Shown one piece after another: positions 34,608 to 43,691 of a DNA stretch of 64,000 nucleotides. Where the stretch lies: assembly GCA_947442105.1 (NCBI GenBank), contig CANEVH010000018.1, positions 1-64,000 on the forward strand. Reading direction: 5' to 3'. Every line of letters begins with the position of its first letter. The stretch's first letter is position 1. Source of the stretch: Comamonadaceae bacterium (GTDB lineage Bacteria > Pseudomonadota > Gammaproteobacteria > Burkholderiales > Burkholderiaceae_C). Below the pieces are notes generated by a model. The model searched no databases. It worked only from the letters and a program-made list of their open reading frames with translations, and was not told where the DNA came from. A program made the translations under genes and the position numbers.

Positions 34608-37600
34608 ATGGCCTACACCGACATCAACAGCGAAGACCGCCTGGTGCAGGCCAACTTTGCAGAGCATCTGGAACACGCACTAGGCTGGGACAGCGTCTAC
34701 GCCTGGAACCAGGAAACCTTTGGCTCCACCGGCACCTTGGGCCGCATGAGTGAGCGCGACGCGGTGCTGGTGCGCGACTTGCGCGCGGCGCTGGTCCGCC
34801 TCAATCCGCAGTTGCCGTCACCGGCCATTGAAGAAGCGATTGCCAAACTCACACACCACGATTTTTCGCGGTCGCTGTTGCAGCACAACCAAGCTTTTCA
34901 CACGCTGTTGCGCGACGGGGTGCCGGTGAGCTACCACAATGCGCAGGGCCACCTTACCCCCGCACAGGCGACGGTGATTGACTTTCAAAACCCTAACAAC
35001 AACCGGTTTTTGGTGGTGCGGGAGCTGAAACTGACTGGCCTGCGCACACCCAACTACAACCGGCGGGCCGACCTGGTGTGCTTTGTGAACGGTCTGCCGC
35101 TGGTGTTCATCGAGCTGAAGGCGGTGTACAAAAACATCCGCGCCGGGTTTGACGGCAATCTGCGGGACTACATGGACGAGAACGTGGTGGCGCATGCCTT
35201 TCACCACAATGCGTTTTTGATCGTCAGCAACGGGCATAACGCGCGTTTTGGCTCTATCACGAGTACGTGGGAACATTTCGGCGATTGGAAGCGTCTGCAC
35301 GAGACCGACAGCGGCAGCGTGGCCGCCGAGGTGCTCCTCAACGGAATGCTGGCCAAAGACCGCTTGCTTGATCTTTTAGAAAACTTCATCTTGTTCGATG
35401 CCAGCAAGGCCGGTGCCGTGCGCAAGGTGGTGGCACGCAACCACCAGCTACTGGGCGTGAACCAGGCGGTGGACTCGGTGGTGCGGCAAGAGGCGCTCAA
35501 GCGTGAGTTCCCCACTGGCAAGCGCCTGACCCACCGCACGATTGAACTACCGTATGCGGAGACAGACAAAGCAGCAAACGATGCTTTGGCGCCCTATCCC
35601 ATGGCGGCCGAGCCGGTGCCGCAGTACCTGCAAATCATCGAACGTGCCAACCCCGACCTGGGCCGCCTGGGTGTGGTGTGGCACACGCAAGGCAGCGGCA
35701 AGTCGTATTCCATGGCGTTCTTTGCCGAGAAAGTGCGGCGCACGGTGCCGGGCAACTTCACCTTTGTGCTGATGACCGACCGGGACGATCTAGACAGCCA
35801 GATTTACAAGACCTTTGTCGGCTGTGGCGTGGCCGATGCGCAGACTCCGCGCGCCAGCTCAGGGCGAGAACTGCAGCGTCTTCTGTCCCAAAACCACCGC
35901 TATGTTTTTAGCCTGATCCACAAGTTCAACCAGGATGTTTCACTTGAAGCGCCCTACAGCGAGCGCGACGACGTCATTGTGGTGTCCGATGAGGCGCACC
36001 GCACCCAGTCCGGCAAGCTGGCCCGCAACATGCGCATGGCGCTACCCAATGCAGCCTTCATTGGGTTTACCGGCACGCCGCTCTTCAAACACGACCAGCT
36101 CACCAAACGCATCTTTGGTGACTATGTGTCGCGCTACGACTTCAAGCGCAGCGAAGAAGATGGCGCCACCGTCAAGCTGGTGTACGAGAACCGGGGCGAA
36201 AAGCTGGGGCTGGCCAAACTGGACTTGAACGACCGCATATCCGCCGCCGTGGATGCTGCGGACCTGGACCCCGACCAAACCGCTTTGCTGGAAAATCTGC
36301 TGGGCCGCGACTACGAGATCATTACCGCCGACGAGCGGCTGGACCGCATCGCCACCGACTTTGTGGCGCATTGCAGCACCCGCTGGGAAGCGGGCAAGAC
36401 CATGATGGTGTGCATCGACAAGATCACCTGCGCCCGCATGCTCAAGCTGATCGGCCCCAAGTGGACCGCCAAGGCCACCGCCGTGCGCGTGGAGGCACAA
36501 AGCAAGCTGGCAGCCATTGCCGTAGCGACCGATGACGAAACCCGCCAGCTACTGCATGCACAGCGCGACCGCCTGCTGGCCAAAGCCGCATGGATGGACG
36601 AAACCATCATCGAACTGATCATCAGCGAGGCCCAAAACGAGGTGCTTGATTTCAAGAAGTGGGGTTTTGACATCATTCCCCACCGCTCAGTGATGAAGCT
36701 GGGGTTCGAGACGGCAGACGGCCAGCGCGTGGACGTAGAAACCGCGTTCAAGAACCCCAAACATCCATTTCGCATTGCCATGGTGTGCGCCATGTGGCTC
36801 ACCGGGTTTGACGTGGAATGCCTGTCGACGCTGTACATCGACAAGCCCATGCGGGCACACACGCTGATGCAGGCCATTGCGCGGGCCAACCGCGTATACC
36901 CCGGCAAAGACTTTGGCCTGATCGTGGACTACAACGGCATGCTCAAGAGCTTGCGCGAGGCGCTGGCGCAGTACGCCTTGGGTGACGATGGTGGCGAGGC
37001 TGAAATCGTAGCCCCCATCGAAGAGCGGGTGGCCGCGCTGGCCGACGCCATCGCCTTAACCGAAGCGCACTTGCACAGTTTGGGCTTTGACGCGGCCACC
37101 CTGATAGGCACCAAGGGCTTCAAGCGTATTGAGCGGTTGGCCGACGCTGTGGAAGCGGTTTACGCCAGCGATGAAGCCAAGCGCCGCTATGAAATCTTGT
37201 GCCGCGTGGTGTTCAGCCGCTTCAAGGCGCTGCTGGTAGAACCTTCTGCCTTGATTTACACGGAGCGCCATGACAACCTTGAAGCCATCTACAAAAAATT
37301 GAGTGAGCGGCGCGACACGGCTGATGTCAGTGAATTGCTAAAGGTTCTACACCGTATCGTCAACACCGCGATTGCATCCCACGGCGCAGGTGGTGACCAA
37401 GCCAACGGGCTGACGGTGGACCTGTCGCAGATCAACATGGAAAAGCTGCGCGATGAGTTTGCCAAGAAGGTGAAACGCAAGGCCGCGGTGATTGAAGACA
37501 TCCGCCAAATTGTGGAAGAAAAGTTGGCCCAGATGCTGGCCCGCAATCCGCTGCGCATGAACTACGAGAAGAAGTACCAAGAAATCATTGCCGCCTACAA

Positions 37601-38012
37601 CCAGGACAAAGACCGGGCTACGGTTGAAGACACGTTTGCCAGGTTGTTAGACGTGATAGCAGCACTGGATGTGGAGCAGAACCGTGCCGTGGAGGAAGGT
37701 CTGAGCGAGGACCAACTGGCGCTCTTTGATTTGGTGAAACGTGAAGACTTGTCTAAAACCGACCGGGAGCGCATCAAGCAGGCGAGTCGGGAATTGTTGG
37801 ATGGCGTGCTGGCGGTAATCGCGCCGCTGGATCGCTGGACCGAAAAGGCGCAAACCCAGGCTGCAGTAGAAACCTTCATCCTGGACCAGGTTTACCTCTC
37901 ATTGCCCGAGCCGCCATACACGCCCGATGAGAAAGCCCAAGTGGCCCAACTGGTGTATCGCCACATTTGGCAGCAGAGCGTGCAGCAGGGTTACGCCGCG
38001 CCGAACGCTTAA
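34608..38012 (+). CDS. hsdR: Type I restriction endonuclease/translocase subunit
   Basis: 1134 residues. N-terminal PD-(D/E)xK nuclease: RRADLVCFVNGLPLVFIELKA (about 150-170) supplies the Asp and ExK. The SF2 translocase follows: VVWHTQGSGKSYSMAFFAEK (Walker A), VVSDEAHRTQSG (DEAH box), IGFTGTPLF (motif III), and VCAMWLTGFDVECLSTLYIDKPM with AIARANRVYPGKDFGLIVDY in the second RecA lobe. The C-terminal helical region binds the methylase. It pulls unmethylated DNA and cuts remotely. Last gene of the operon, apparently dependent on the upstream micro-ORF for translation. Convergent with the DTW gene (5-nt gap). Confidence 0.95.
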   Translation: MAYTDINSEDRLVQANFAEHLEHALGWDSVYAWNQETFGSTGTLGRMSERDAVLVRDLRAALVRLNPQLPSPAIEEAIAKLTHHDFSRSLLQHNQAFHTLLRDGVPVSYHNAQGHLTPAQATVIDFQNPNNNRFLVVRELKLTGLRTPNYNRRADLVCFVNGLPLVFIELKAVYKNIRAGFDGNLRDYMDENVVAHAFHHNAFLIVSNGHNARFGSITSTWEHFGDWKRLHETDSGSVAAEVLLNGMLAKDRLLDLLENFILFDASKAGAVRKVVARNHQLLGVNQAVDSVVRQEALKREFPTGKRLTHRTIELPYAETDKAANDALAPYPMAAEPVPQYLQIIERANPDLGRLGVVWHTQGSGKSYSMAFFAEKVRRTVPGNFTFVLMTDRDDLDSQIYKTFVGCGVADAQTPRASSGRELQRLLSQNHRYVFSLIHKFNQDVSLEAPYSERDDVIVVSDEAHRTQSGKLARNMRMALPNAAFIGFTGTPLFKHDQLTKRIFGDYVSRYDFKRSEEDGATVKLVYENRGEKLGLAKLDLNDRISAAVDAADLDPDQTALLENLLGRDYEIITADERLDRIATDFVAHCSTRWEAGKTMMVCIDKITCARMLKLIGPKWTAKATAVRVEAQSKLAAIAVATDDETRQLLHAQRDRLLAKAAWMDETIIELIISEAQNEVLDFKKWGFDIIPHRSVMKLGFETADGQRVDVETAFKNPKHPFRIAMVCAMWLTGFDVECLSTLYIDKPMRAHTLMQAIARANRVYPGKDFGLIVDYNGMLKSLREALAQYALGDDGGEAEIVAPIEERVAALADAIALTEAHLHSLGFDAATLIGTKGFKRIERLADAVEAVYASDEAKRRYEILCRVVFSRFKALLVEPSALIYTERHDNLEAIYKKLSERRDTADVSELLKVLHRIVNTAIASHGAGGDQANGLTVDLSQINMEKLRDEFAKKVKRKAAVIEDIRQIVEEKLAQMLARNPLRMNYEKKYQEIIAAYNQDKDRATVEDTFARLLDVIAALDVEQNRAVEEGLSEDQLALFDLVKREDLSKTDRERIKQASRELLDGVLAVIAPLDRWTEKAQTQAAVETFILDQVYLSLPEPPYTPDEKAQVAQLVYRHIWQQSVQQGYAAPNA

Positions 38013-38017
38013 GTACG

Positions 38018-38839
38018 TCACACCATCCCCGCCCGCAGCCGCGCATGCGCCTCCCCCGCGCGGTCTGCCGGCAACTGCTGCTTGGCGCGCAGGTAGTGGT
38101 GGGTGTAGACGTCCAGGTAGGCTTCTAGCGTGTGCGCAGCGGCCACGTCGCCTGCAAGTTCTAGGCACAGGGCAGCGACCTCGCTGGTGCAAAAGTGGTC
38201 GTCGCGGCGCGAGCGGCGCAGCTGGTAGCGCGAAATTTGCGCCGGGTGCAGGCTCAGCACCGGCAGCGCGTCCAGGTAGGGGCCTTTGCGAAACATCTTG
38301 CGCGCCTCGGCCCAGGTGGCGTCTAGCAAGATGAACAGTGGGCGCTTGCTCGGCAGCCCGCCGTCCTGTGCGTGAGACGCCACATCCACCATATCCACCG
38401 TGTGCACCACGCGCTCAGGCCGCACAAATTCGCCCGGAAACACCACATAGGGCTGCCACTGCGGGTCGGCCAGCAGGGCCAGCAGCGCCGGGTCGGTTTC
38501 GGTGCGCGACCAGCCAAAGGCAAAGGTGTCGGCCACCACGTCGGCCACCAGCCAGCCGGTGTTGCTGGGTTTGAGCGGTTCGATGTCCGCCATCAGCAGG
38601 CACACGCCAGCGCGCGTGCTTTGCAGCAAGCCCAGGCCGCACAGGCAGTGGCTAGGCACCAGCCGGCAGCCCGGGCAGCGCACGCCCTTGATGCCGCCGC
38701 GCGCCAAAAATGGCTTGGAACTGCGCGCCAGACGCTCGGCACGCAGGCGGGACACCGCGTGGGGTGGCGGCTGAACTTTGGGAATATGCGGTGCTTGGTG
38801 CGCCTGTGTTGCCAGTGGCGCCTTTATCGCCTCATCCAT
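38018..38839 (-). CDS. DTW-domain tRNA-uridine aminocarboxypropyltransferase
   Basis: 273 residues. CPGCRLVPSHCLCG gives the CxxC...CxC zinc-type motif and ILLDATWAEARKMF the DATW form of the DTW motif. LDVYTHHYLRAKQQL is near the C-terminus. Relatives (TapT/YfiP) transfer the 3-amino-3-carboxypropyl group of SAM to uridine 47 of tRNA, making acp3U. A Lys/His-rich N-terminal extension of about 50 residues precedes the domain. Followed on the same strand by no partner. Confidence 0.85.
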   Translation of the reverse strand: MDEAIKAPLATQAHQAPHIPKVQPPPHAVSRLRAERLARSSKPFLARGGIKGVRCPGCRLVPSHCLCGLGLLQSTRAGVCLLMADIEPLKPSNTGWLVADVVADTFAFGWSRTETDPALLALLADPQWQPYVVFPGEFVRPERVVHTVDMVDVASHAQDGGLPSKRPLFILLDATWAEARKMFRKGPYLDALPVLSLHPAQISRYQLRRSRRDDHFCTSEVAALCLELAGDVAAAHTLEAYLDVYTHHYLRAKQQLPADRAGEAHARLRAGMV

Positions 38840-38865
38840 AGGGTGCGCGCACAGTGTCGGCGCGC

Positions 38866-39618
38866 CTAGCCGCGCCCCACATAGGGCATCTTGGTGGCCA
38901 TCAGGGTCATGAACTGCACGTTGGCAGACAGCGGCAGATTGGCCATGTGCAACACCGCGTCACCCACCTCGCGCACGTCCATCATCGGCTCAATGGCAAC
39001 GCCGCCATGGGCCTGGGGCACGCCGCGCGCCATGGGGGCGGCCAGCTCGGTCATGGCGTTGCCAATGTCAATCTGGCCGCAGGCAATGTTGTACTTGCGC
39101 CCGTCGAGCGAAATCGACTTGGTCAGGCCAGTAATGGCGTGCTTGGTGGATGTGTAAGGCGCCGAGTTGGGCCGGGGCGCGTGCGCCGAAATCGAGCCGT
39201 TGTTGATGATGCGCCCGCCCTGGGGCGTCTGGTCTTTCATCAGCCGGATGGCGCCTTGGGCGCACAAAAACGAGCCGGTCAGGTTGACGCTGAGCGCAGC
39301 TTGCCATTGCGCAAAAGGCAGGTCTTCCATGGGCACCGCCGGGGTAAAGACGCCAGCGTTGTTGAACAGCAGGTCCAAGCGGCCAAAGCGTTCTTTGACC
39401 ATGGCAAACAGCCTGTCTACCGCCTCGGGCTGGCCGACGTCGGCGCTAAAGGGGTGGGCGCGCCCGTTAGCCGCCGCCTGCGCCACCTCTTCGAGCGGCT
39501 CCAGGCGCCGCCCGGCCAGCACTACGGTGTAGCCGTCAGCCAGCAGCGCCAGCGACACGGCGCGGCCTATGCCGGTGCCTGCGCCGGTAACTAGCGCGAT
39601 CTTGGGGATGGGGTGCAT
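38866..39618 (-). CDS. Short-chain dehydrogenase/reductase (SDR)
   Basis: 250 residues from [21 protein letters not shown]; the frame continues 123 nt upstream into the promoter region of the divergent ATPase gene, which is not credible coding. TGAGTGIG (NAD(P)-binding), NNAG, and Ser plus YTSTK (catalytic Ser-Tyr-Lys) are complete. An Arg pair after the second strand (AGRRLEP) suggests NADP preference. Substrate unknown. Confidence 0.9.
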   Translation of the reverse strand: MHPIPKIALVTGAGTGIGRAVSLALLADGYTVVLAGRRLEPLEEVAQAAANGRAHPFSADVGQPEAVDRLFAMVKERFGRLDLLFNNAGVFTPAVPMEDLPFAQWQAALSVNLTGSFLCAQGAIRLMKDQTPQGGRIINNGSISAHAPRPNSAPYTSTKHAITGLTKSISLDGRKYNIACGQIDIGNAMTELAAPMARGVPQAHGGVAIEPMMDVREVGDAVLHMANLPLSANVQFMTLMATKMPYVGRG

Positions 39619-39687
39619 ATTGGGTGTTTTGGTGGGATGGGGTTTTGAGGATAGCAGCCCCGCAATATGCGAAAAATCGTCCGTAGA

Positions 39688-39706
39688 ATGGTTGATTTTC
39701 AACCAC
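39688..39706. promoter_or_regulatory. Palindrome ATGGTTGATTTTCAACCA upstream of DUF4143 ATPase
   Basis: GGTTGA-TTT-TCAACC forms a hairpin or operator 13 nt before the ATPase ATG. The same 18 bases recur at 46413-46430, each preceded by AATCRTCCGT. The location suggests a self-regulatory element of DUF4143 ATPase genes. Confidence 0.6.
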
Positions 39707-39719
39707 CAAAATACCCCAA

Positions 39720-40973
39720 ATGCACACCCGCCACATCGCACCCTTGCTTGCCGCCGCGCTTCAGGACACGCCGGTGGTCTTGGTCAACGGCGCGCGCCAA
39801 AGTGGCAAAAGCACGCTGGTGCAAGCCGCAGGCTCCCCCGCAAGCGGTGCAGCAGCGCGGCGTTACGTCACGCTAGACGACAGCGTCATCTTGGCGGCTG
39901 CCAAGAGCGACCCCGCCGGGTTCATCAATGGCTTGCAAGGCCCGGTCACGCTCGACGAGGTGCAACGCGCACCCGAATTGTTCTTACCCATCAAAGCCGC
40001 CGTGGACCGCGCGCGCGAACCCGGTCGCTTTTTGCTCACCGGGTCGGCCGATGTGCTTTTGATGCCCGGTATTGCAGACTCGTTGGCCGGGCGCATGGAG
40101 GTGCTCTCGCTCTGGCCGCTGTCAAGCGCAGAGCGGGCCGACGCACCCAGCATGAACCGCGCGGATGCGTTTTTTGACGGCAGTTGGGCCGCGCTACAGA
40201 TACCGCCGTGCGACCGGGCCGACTTGGCGGCACGGCTGCTTGGCGGTGGATTTCCTGAGGCTGTGGCACGCAGTGCGCCGCAGCGCCGGGAGGCCTGGTT
40301 TGGCAGCTACGTGCAAGCCGTGCTGCAGCGGGACGTGCGCGACCTGGCCCACATCGAACAACTCACCGAAATCCCCAATCTGCTTCAACTGCTGGCCACG
40401 CGCAGCGGCTCTTTGCTCAACCTGGCCGAACTCTCGCGCACCGCCCGACTGCCTCAGACCACGCTAAAGCGCTACTTTGCGCTGCTGGAAATGTTGTTTT
40501 TGGTAGTGCGCCTGCCGTCTTGGGAACGCAATGCAGGCAAGCGGGTGGTGAAGGCGCCCAAGGTGTTTTTGCCCGATACCGGACTTTTAAGCTACCTGCT
40601 CGGGCACACAACGCAGGGCGTGGCCGCACTGCCGGGTTTGCCTGGCGGCTCGGTAGAAACCTGGGTGCTGACCGAGTTGCTCAAGCACGTGGCCTTTTCA
40701 GCCCAGCGGCTCACACTGTGGCACTACCGCACGCATAACCACATCGAGGTAGATTTCATCCTAGAAAACCGCCAAGGCCAGATCACCGGCATCGAAGTCA
40801 AAGCCAGCGCCACCGTGGACAGCAAAGACTTCAAAGGTCTGCGCCATTTGCAGGACACCGAGGGCGCCATTTTTCAAAGCGGCATCGTGCTCTACACGGG
40901 GCGCGAGGTGGTGCCCTTTGGCGATCGCCTGTGGGCGGTGCCTATGTCGGTTTGGTGGGCTGGCGGGGTCTGA
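39720..40973 (+). CDS. AAA ATPase with DUF4143 C-terminal domain
   Basis: 417 residues. Walker [15 protein letters not shown] (about 22-35), Walker [20 protein letters not shown], sensor [21 protein letters not shown], then a winged-helix ([20 protein letters not shown]) and the DUF4143 domain. The latter contains a PD-(D/E)xK-like pattern [23 protein letters not shown]. The family is very common in accessory DNA and has no firm function; toxin- or nuclease-like roles have been suggested. A shrunken copy of the same gene is present at 44937-45020. Confidence 0.88.
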   Translation: MHTRHIAPLLAAALQDTPVVLVNGARQSGKSTLVQAAGSPASGAAARRYVTLDDSVILAAAKSDPAGFINGLQGPVTLDEVQRAPELFLPIKAAVDRAREPGRFLLTGSADVLLMPGIADSLAGRMEVLSLWPLSSAERADAPSMNRADAFFDGSWAALQIPPCDRADLAARLLGGGFPEAVARSAPQRREAWFGSYVQAVLQRDVRDLAHIEQLTEIPNLLQLLATRSGSLLNLAELSRTARLPQTTLKRYFALLEMLFLVVRLPSWERNAGKRVVKAPKVFLPDTGLLSYLLGHTTQGVAALPGLPGGSVETWVLTELLKHVAFSAQRLTLWHYRTHNHIEVDFILENRQGQITGIEVKASATVDSKDFKGLRHLQDTEGAIFQSGIVLYTGREVVPFGDRLWAVPMSVWWAGGV

Positions 40974-41313
40974 ATCACGGATTCGTGGGTTCATCTCCAT
41001 ACAAGGGGGAGGGTGGTAAGCGCTTTACCTCCAGCTTAACCAGCGCTCCAGCGAACGAAAAATTGGACGCCGTATTGGCAATATTTATTGCCATCCAAGG
41101 CTATAGTGCATGCTCAGAACACGCTCGCAAACCTGGCCCGCAGAGGCGTTGAAGCAAGCGCATATTTGTGGACTTTGTCAAGTTTGTAATGCATGTACTT
41201 TCATACAAATCATTGGGCTAAGCTGTTGATGTCAAAAGATTTTTTGAATTTTTTGCGGGCCTGTCGTCTCGTGGTGCGCCGGAGGTATTCGGTGGTTTGC
41301 GGGCTACATCAAA
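40974..41313. other. Gene-free region left of the cassette cluster
   Basis: 340 nt with no convincing ORF. It contains a small hairpin TGGCAAT/ATTGCCA at 41076-41093 and, at 41175-41204, TTGTCA followed 18 nt later by TTTCAT, a weak promoter candidate that would read into the cassettes. An integron integrase gene, expected on this side, is absent. Confidence 0.4.
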
Positions 41314-41320
41314 GTTAGGC
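41314..41320 (+). other. Integron-type core recombination site (AAAGTTAGGC)
   Basis: GTTAGGC fits the integron core GTTRRRY and is preceded by AAA, as in attI sites (AAAGTTAGGC). It lies 6 nt before the ATG of the first cassette gene. Because no integrase is nearby it may be the last half of an upstream attC rather than attI. Confidence 0.5.
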
Positions 41321-41325
41321 CTTCT

Positions 41326-41889
41326 ATGCAAGAACGTTCACTAACAACAAGAGAAGCAGAGGACACATTGGAGACCGTGGACTCCGAAGACGATTTGCGT
41401 GCATATCTAGAGGAAATTGCACCGTTCATTGGATGGATCATTATCTACTTCAACTCCCTGGAAGACACAATCGCCGCCTGCCTACGCGAAGCGCTCCTTC
41501 GCGATCCTATTCAAGATGAGCGGCTCGACGTCTTTTTGTCGGACATGCTTTTTGCCGGGAAGTGCAAGGCACTCATGCATTCCTATGGTCAGATGATCTC
41601 AAGCTGCGACATCAAGTACACCCACGATGATCTGAATGAACTGGAAAAACTACTGCTTGAATGCGCTAAACGAAGAAATGAGTATGCGCACGCGGACTGG
41701 ATCGGCATGAAGCAAGACGTCTATGTTCGCGTAAAGAGTCAGTCAAAAAAGCTGGGCATCTTGCATCGCTATAAGAAGTTTGAACCCGCTCAAATGGAGG
41801 CGGATATTCAATACATCCATGCGGCACGTGATGAACTTGAGATTTTTAATGGAAGAATTCACGATCAACTGTGGGGTCGTGAAAAATGA
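41326..41889 (+). CDS. HEPN-motif protein, gene-cassette resident
   Basis: 187 residues, mostly helical, no signal or membrane span. RNEYAH (Arg117-x4-His122) in CAKRRNEYAHADW is the R-x4-6-H motif of HEPN RNases, and the surrounding helix-rich layout (LEDTIAACLREALLRD, LNELEKLLLECAKR) fits. The ATG is 6 nt after the core site GTTAGGC, without a ribosome site, as is common for first cassette genes. An attC site follows at 41959-42088. GC is clearly lower than flanking chromosome. A toxin or defence RNase role is inference. Confidence 0.6.
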   Translation: MQERSLTTREAEDTLETVDSEDDLRAYLEEIAPFIGWIIIYFNSLEDTIAACLREALLRDPIQDERLDVFLSDMLFAGKCKALMHSYGQMISSCDIKYTHDDLNELEKLLLECAKRRNEYAHADWIGMKQDVYVRVKSQSKKLGILHRYKKFEPAQMEADIQYIHAARDELEIFNGRIHDQLWGREK

Positions 41890-41958
41890 AACTCATTAAG
41901 CGCGCACTCGAAATTCAAGGCTCTTTCAGGCGCTTGCTCGACTTTTGTGAGCACCCGA

Positions 41959-42088
41959 ACCTAACGCATCAGGAGTGAAGTTGCTCAATCGTGCCTTTGC
42001 GCCCCAGCATTACGTTGCAGCTGACGCCAACAGCTTCGCTGTTGGTGCCCTGCGCTTCGCTCCGGCGCCGCTGAACTCGGCGTTAGGC
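41959..42088 (+). other. Integron attC recombination site 1
   Basis: Begins with R'' ACCTAAC (RYYYAAC) and ends with R' GTTAGGC (GTTRRRY), 130 nt apart. The 3' side reads CGCTGAACTCGGCGTTAGGC, very typical of attC. The middle folds into CCAACAG-CTTCG-CTGTTGG and further imperfect stems. It sits between the HEPN gene and the RelA/SpoT-like gene, whose ATG is 21 nt downstream. Confidence 0.75.
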
Positions 42089-42109
42089 GTCCTAAACCGA
42101 GATCCACGC

Positions 42110-43174
42110 ATGCCCTCACTTGATTTCGAAGTTGAAAAGGCCGACTTCCGCACCTTCTACGAGCAGAACCTACCGCTGCTGCAAGACGCTACCGCCTCAT
42201 TTATCGCACTTCTTACCGCGCTGGTTACACACTCAAGAAACATTGAGGTCGCTAAGGTGGATGGTCGCGTGAAGGAGAAGGAGGAGTGCATTCGTAAGTT
42301 CTCGCGCAAGTACAGGCCAGAGCTTGAAGCCTCTAGCACACCCTATGAGATTAAGCCCCACATATCCGACTTAATCGGACTTCGGATCGTCTGCCTATAC
42401 GAGGACGAATTGGAGAAAGTTGCTCTGGTTATCCGAGAGCACTTTGACGTGATTGAGGTGACAGACAAAGTTGCCGCGGTTGAAAGTACCGAAGGCTCCT
42501 TTGGCTACAAAGGACTTCACATGGATCTGGCGCTCAATGCGACACGCCGCGACCTGCCGGAGTACGCTGCGTACGCGCCGTTTCGATTCGAGCTTCAGGT
42601 CCGAACAATCATTCAAGACTCATGGAGCGTCTTGGATCACAAGATCAAGTACAAGAAGTCGATTCCGAATCAACTTAAACGTCGGATTAACGTCCTGTCA
42701 GCACTTTTTGAGCTTGCAGACAGAGAGTTCCTCCAGATTCGCGACTCTACAGAAGCCGAACTGCGGCGCGCACCTGATGAGACGGCGAATGAACAAGCAG
42801 AAGTTGGGCCGCAACAACCAGCCATCGAATCCGGCGCGGGGGCAGACCTCAACGCGTTCACCTTTCTTAAGATCGCCTCGCACTTCTTTCGTAACTTTGA
42901 TTTCGAGCCACACAAGGTTGACGGATTCGTTCATGCCATCAATGAATGGTCGCCGGGCACTACCAGATCTAAGTTCAACTTCTTTATGCGCGAGAACATT
43001 GCGCGCGTAAAGCGCTACAAGCAGTTCTTCGAGAAACGCAGTGCAACTGATAGGTTCAACCCGTACACTGTTATGCGCCACTGCTTGTATCTTGGGGACA
43101 AGGAAGTATTCAGCCGCGCACTTACCAACGTTGCCAGAGAGTCATTTGAAGCTTGGCTGCGCGAGGACGTCTAA
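42110..43174 (+). CDS. RelA/SpoT-type nucleotide pyrophosphokinase (toxSAS-like) in a cassette
   Basis: 354 residues from MPSLDFEVEKADFRTFYEQN. A GTG at 41975 in the same frame would translate the attC site and is rejected. HISDLIGLRI (Asp87, Arg92), SFGYKGLHMDL (Tyr132, His137), FELQVRTIIQDSW (Glu161, Gln163, Arg165) and LDHKIKYK form a full (p)ppGpp-synthetase active site. No HD hydrolase, TGS or ACT domain is seen, so it is a stand-alone synthetase with a 150-residue C-terminal extension. Lone synthetases of this size include growth-inhibiting toxSAS and phage-sensing CapRel enzymes. The stop codon lies inside an attC-type R'' (GTCTAAC). Confidence 0.8.
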   Translation: MPSLDFEVEKADFRTFYEQNLPLLQDATASFIALLTALVTHSRNIEVAKVDGRVKEKEECIRKFSRKYRPELEASSTPYEIKPHISDLIGLRIVCLYEDELEKVALVIREHFDVIEVTDKVAAVESTEGSFGYKGLHMDLALNATRRDLPEYAAYAPFRFELQVRTIIQDSWSVLDHKIKYKKSIPNQLKRRINVLSALFELADREFLQIRDSTEAELRRAPDETANEQAEVGPQQPAIESGAGADLNAFTFLKIASHFFRNFDFEPHKVDGFVHAINEWSPGTTRSKFNFFMRENIARVKRYKQFFEKRSATDRFNPYTVMRHCLYLGDKEVFSRALTNVARESFEAWLREDV

Positions 43175-43175
43175 C
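43169..43175 (+). other. Truncated attC: R'' half-site GTCTAAC
   Basis: Fits RYYYAAC and overlaps the TAA of the RelA/SpoT-like gene, the same arrangement as at brnA. No matching GTTRRRY is found within 150 nt downstream, so the right half of this attC seems lost. Confidence 0.45.
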
Positions 43176-43691
43176 CCCTTACAGGGACTTCCCACGTAGT
43201 CAAGCACCGCAGGCGTCAGTTCTTCATTTGACGGCTTTCTTGCGCTGGCGTGACGGGGATGGTGCGATACAACGGGAACAGACTGCACATCTACAGACGG
43301 CCTTGTTGCGCCTTGGTGGGCGCGGGCCCAGATACGAACCGCTCGGCAGGGCCCCATTCCGTTCCCGTGGTCATTTCCAATCGAATGCCACAAGGGCTTA
43401 GTCGGGCTTGCCCAGCGCCGGTCTGACTCGTTTACTGCATCATCGGAATCACGCTTGGCAAGAAATCACTTTGTTTGTAAGTTTGAGACCAGCAGGGTTT
43501 TATGCTTGCGTGCATGGCATCCCAGGCGTGCCCCTTGGTCATGACCGCCTACAGAATACGTGCATTCTTGTTGACCTGCAAAGTCGCAGGGCTGCGAAAG
43601 CTCTATGCAGTTTTTTGCGAGCAAGGTGACGGCGTAGGCCTGTCGATCAGTTCACCTCGGCGCAAGGGGCTGCCAAAAACCCTAGTTAGCG
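43176..43691. other. Gene-free segment between cassette cluster and Fic gene
   Basis: 516 nt. ORFs up to about 80 codons exist on both strands but none has a ribosome site or a recognisable motif. It probably represents eroded cassette or insertion DNA. Confidence 0.5.

Noticed and set aside
41034-41320. Full-length attC ending at the first core site (GCTTAAC at 41034 as R'')
   Set aside because: The spacing of about 280 nt is too long for an attC and no fold is apparent; only the right core is kept.
41975-42109. GTG-initiated N-terminal extension of the RelA/SpoT-like protein
   Set aside because: It would translate the attC site; the family-like protein begins at the ATG at 42110.
43408-43629. 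73-codon ORF in the gap before the Fic gene
   Set aside because: No ribosome site, no recognisable motif and poor codon pattern.
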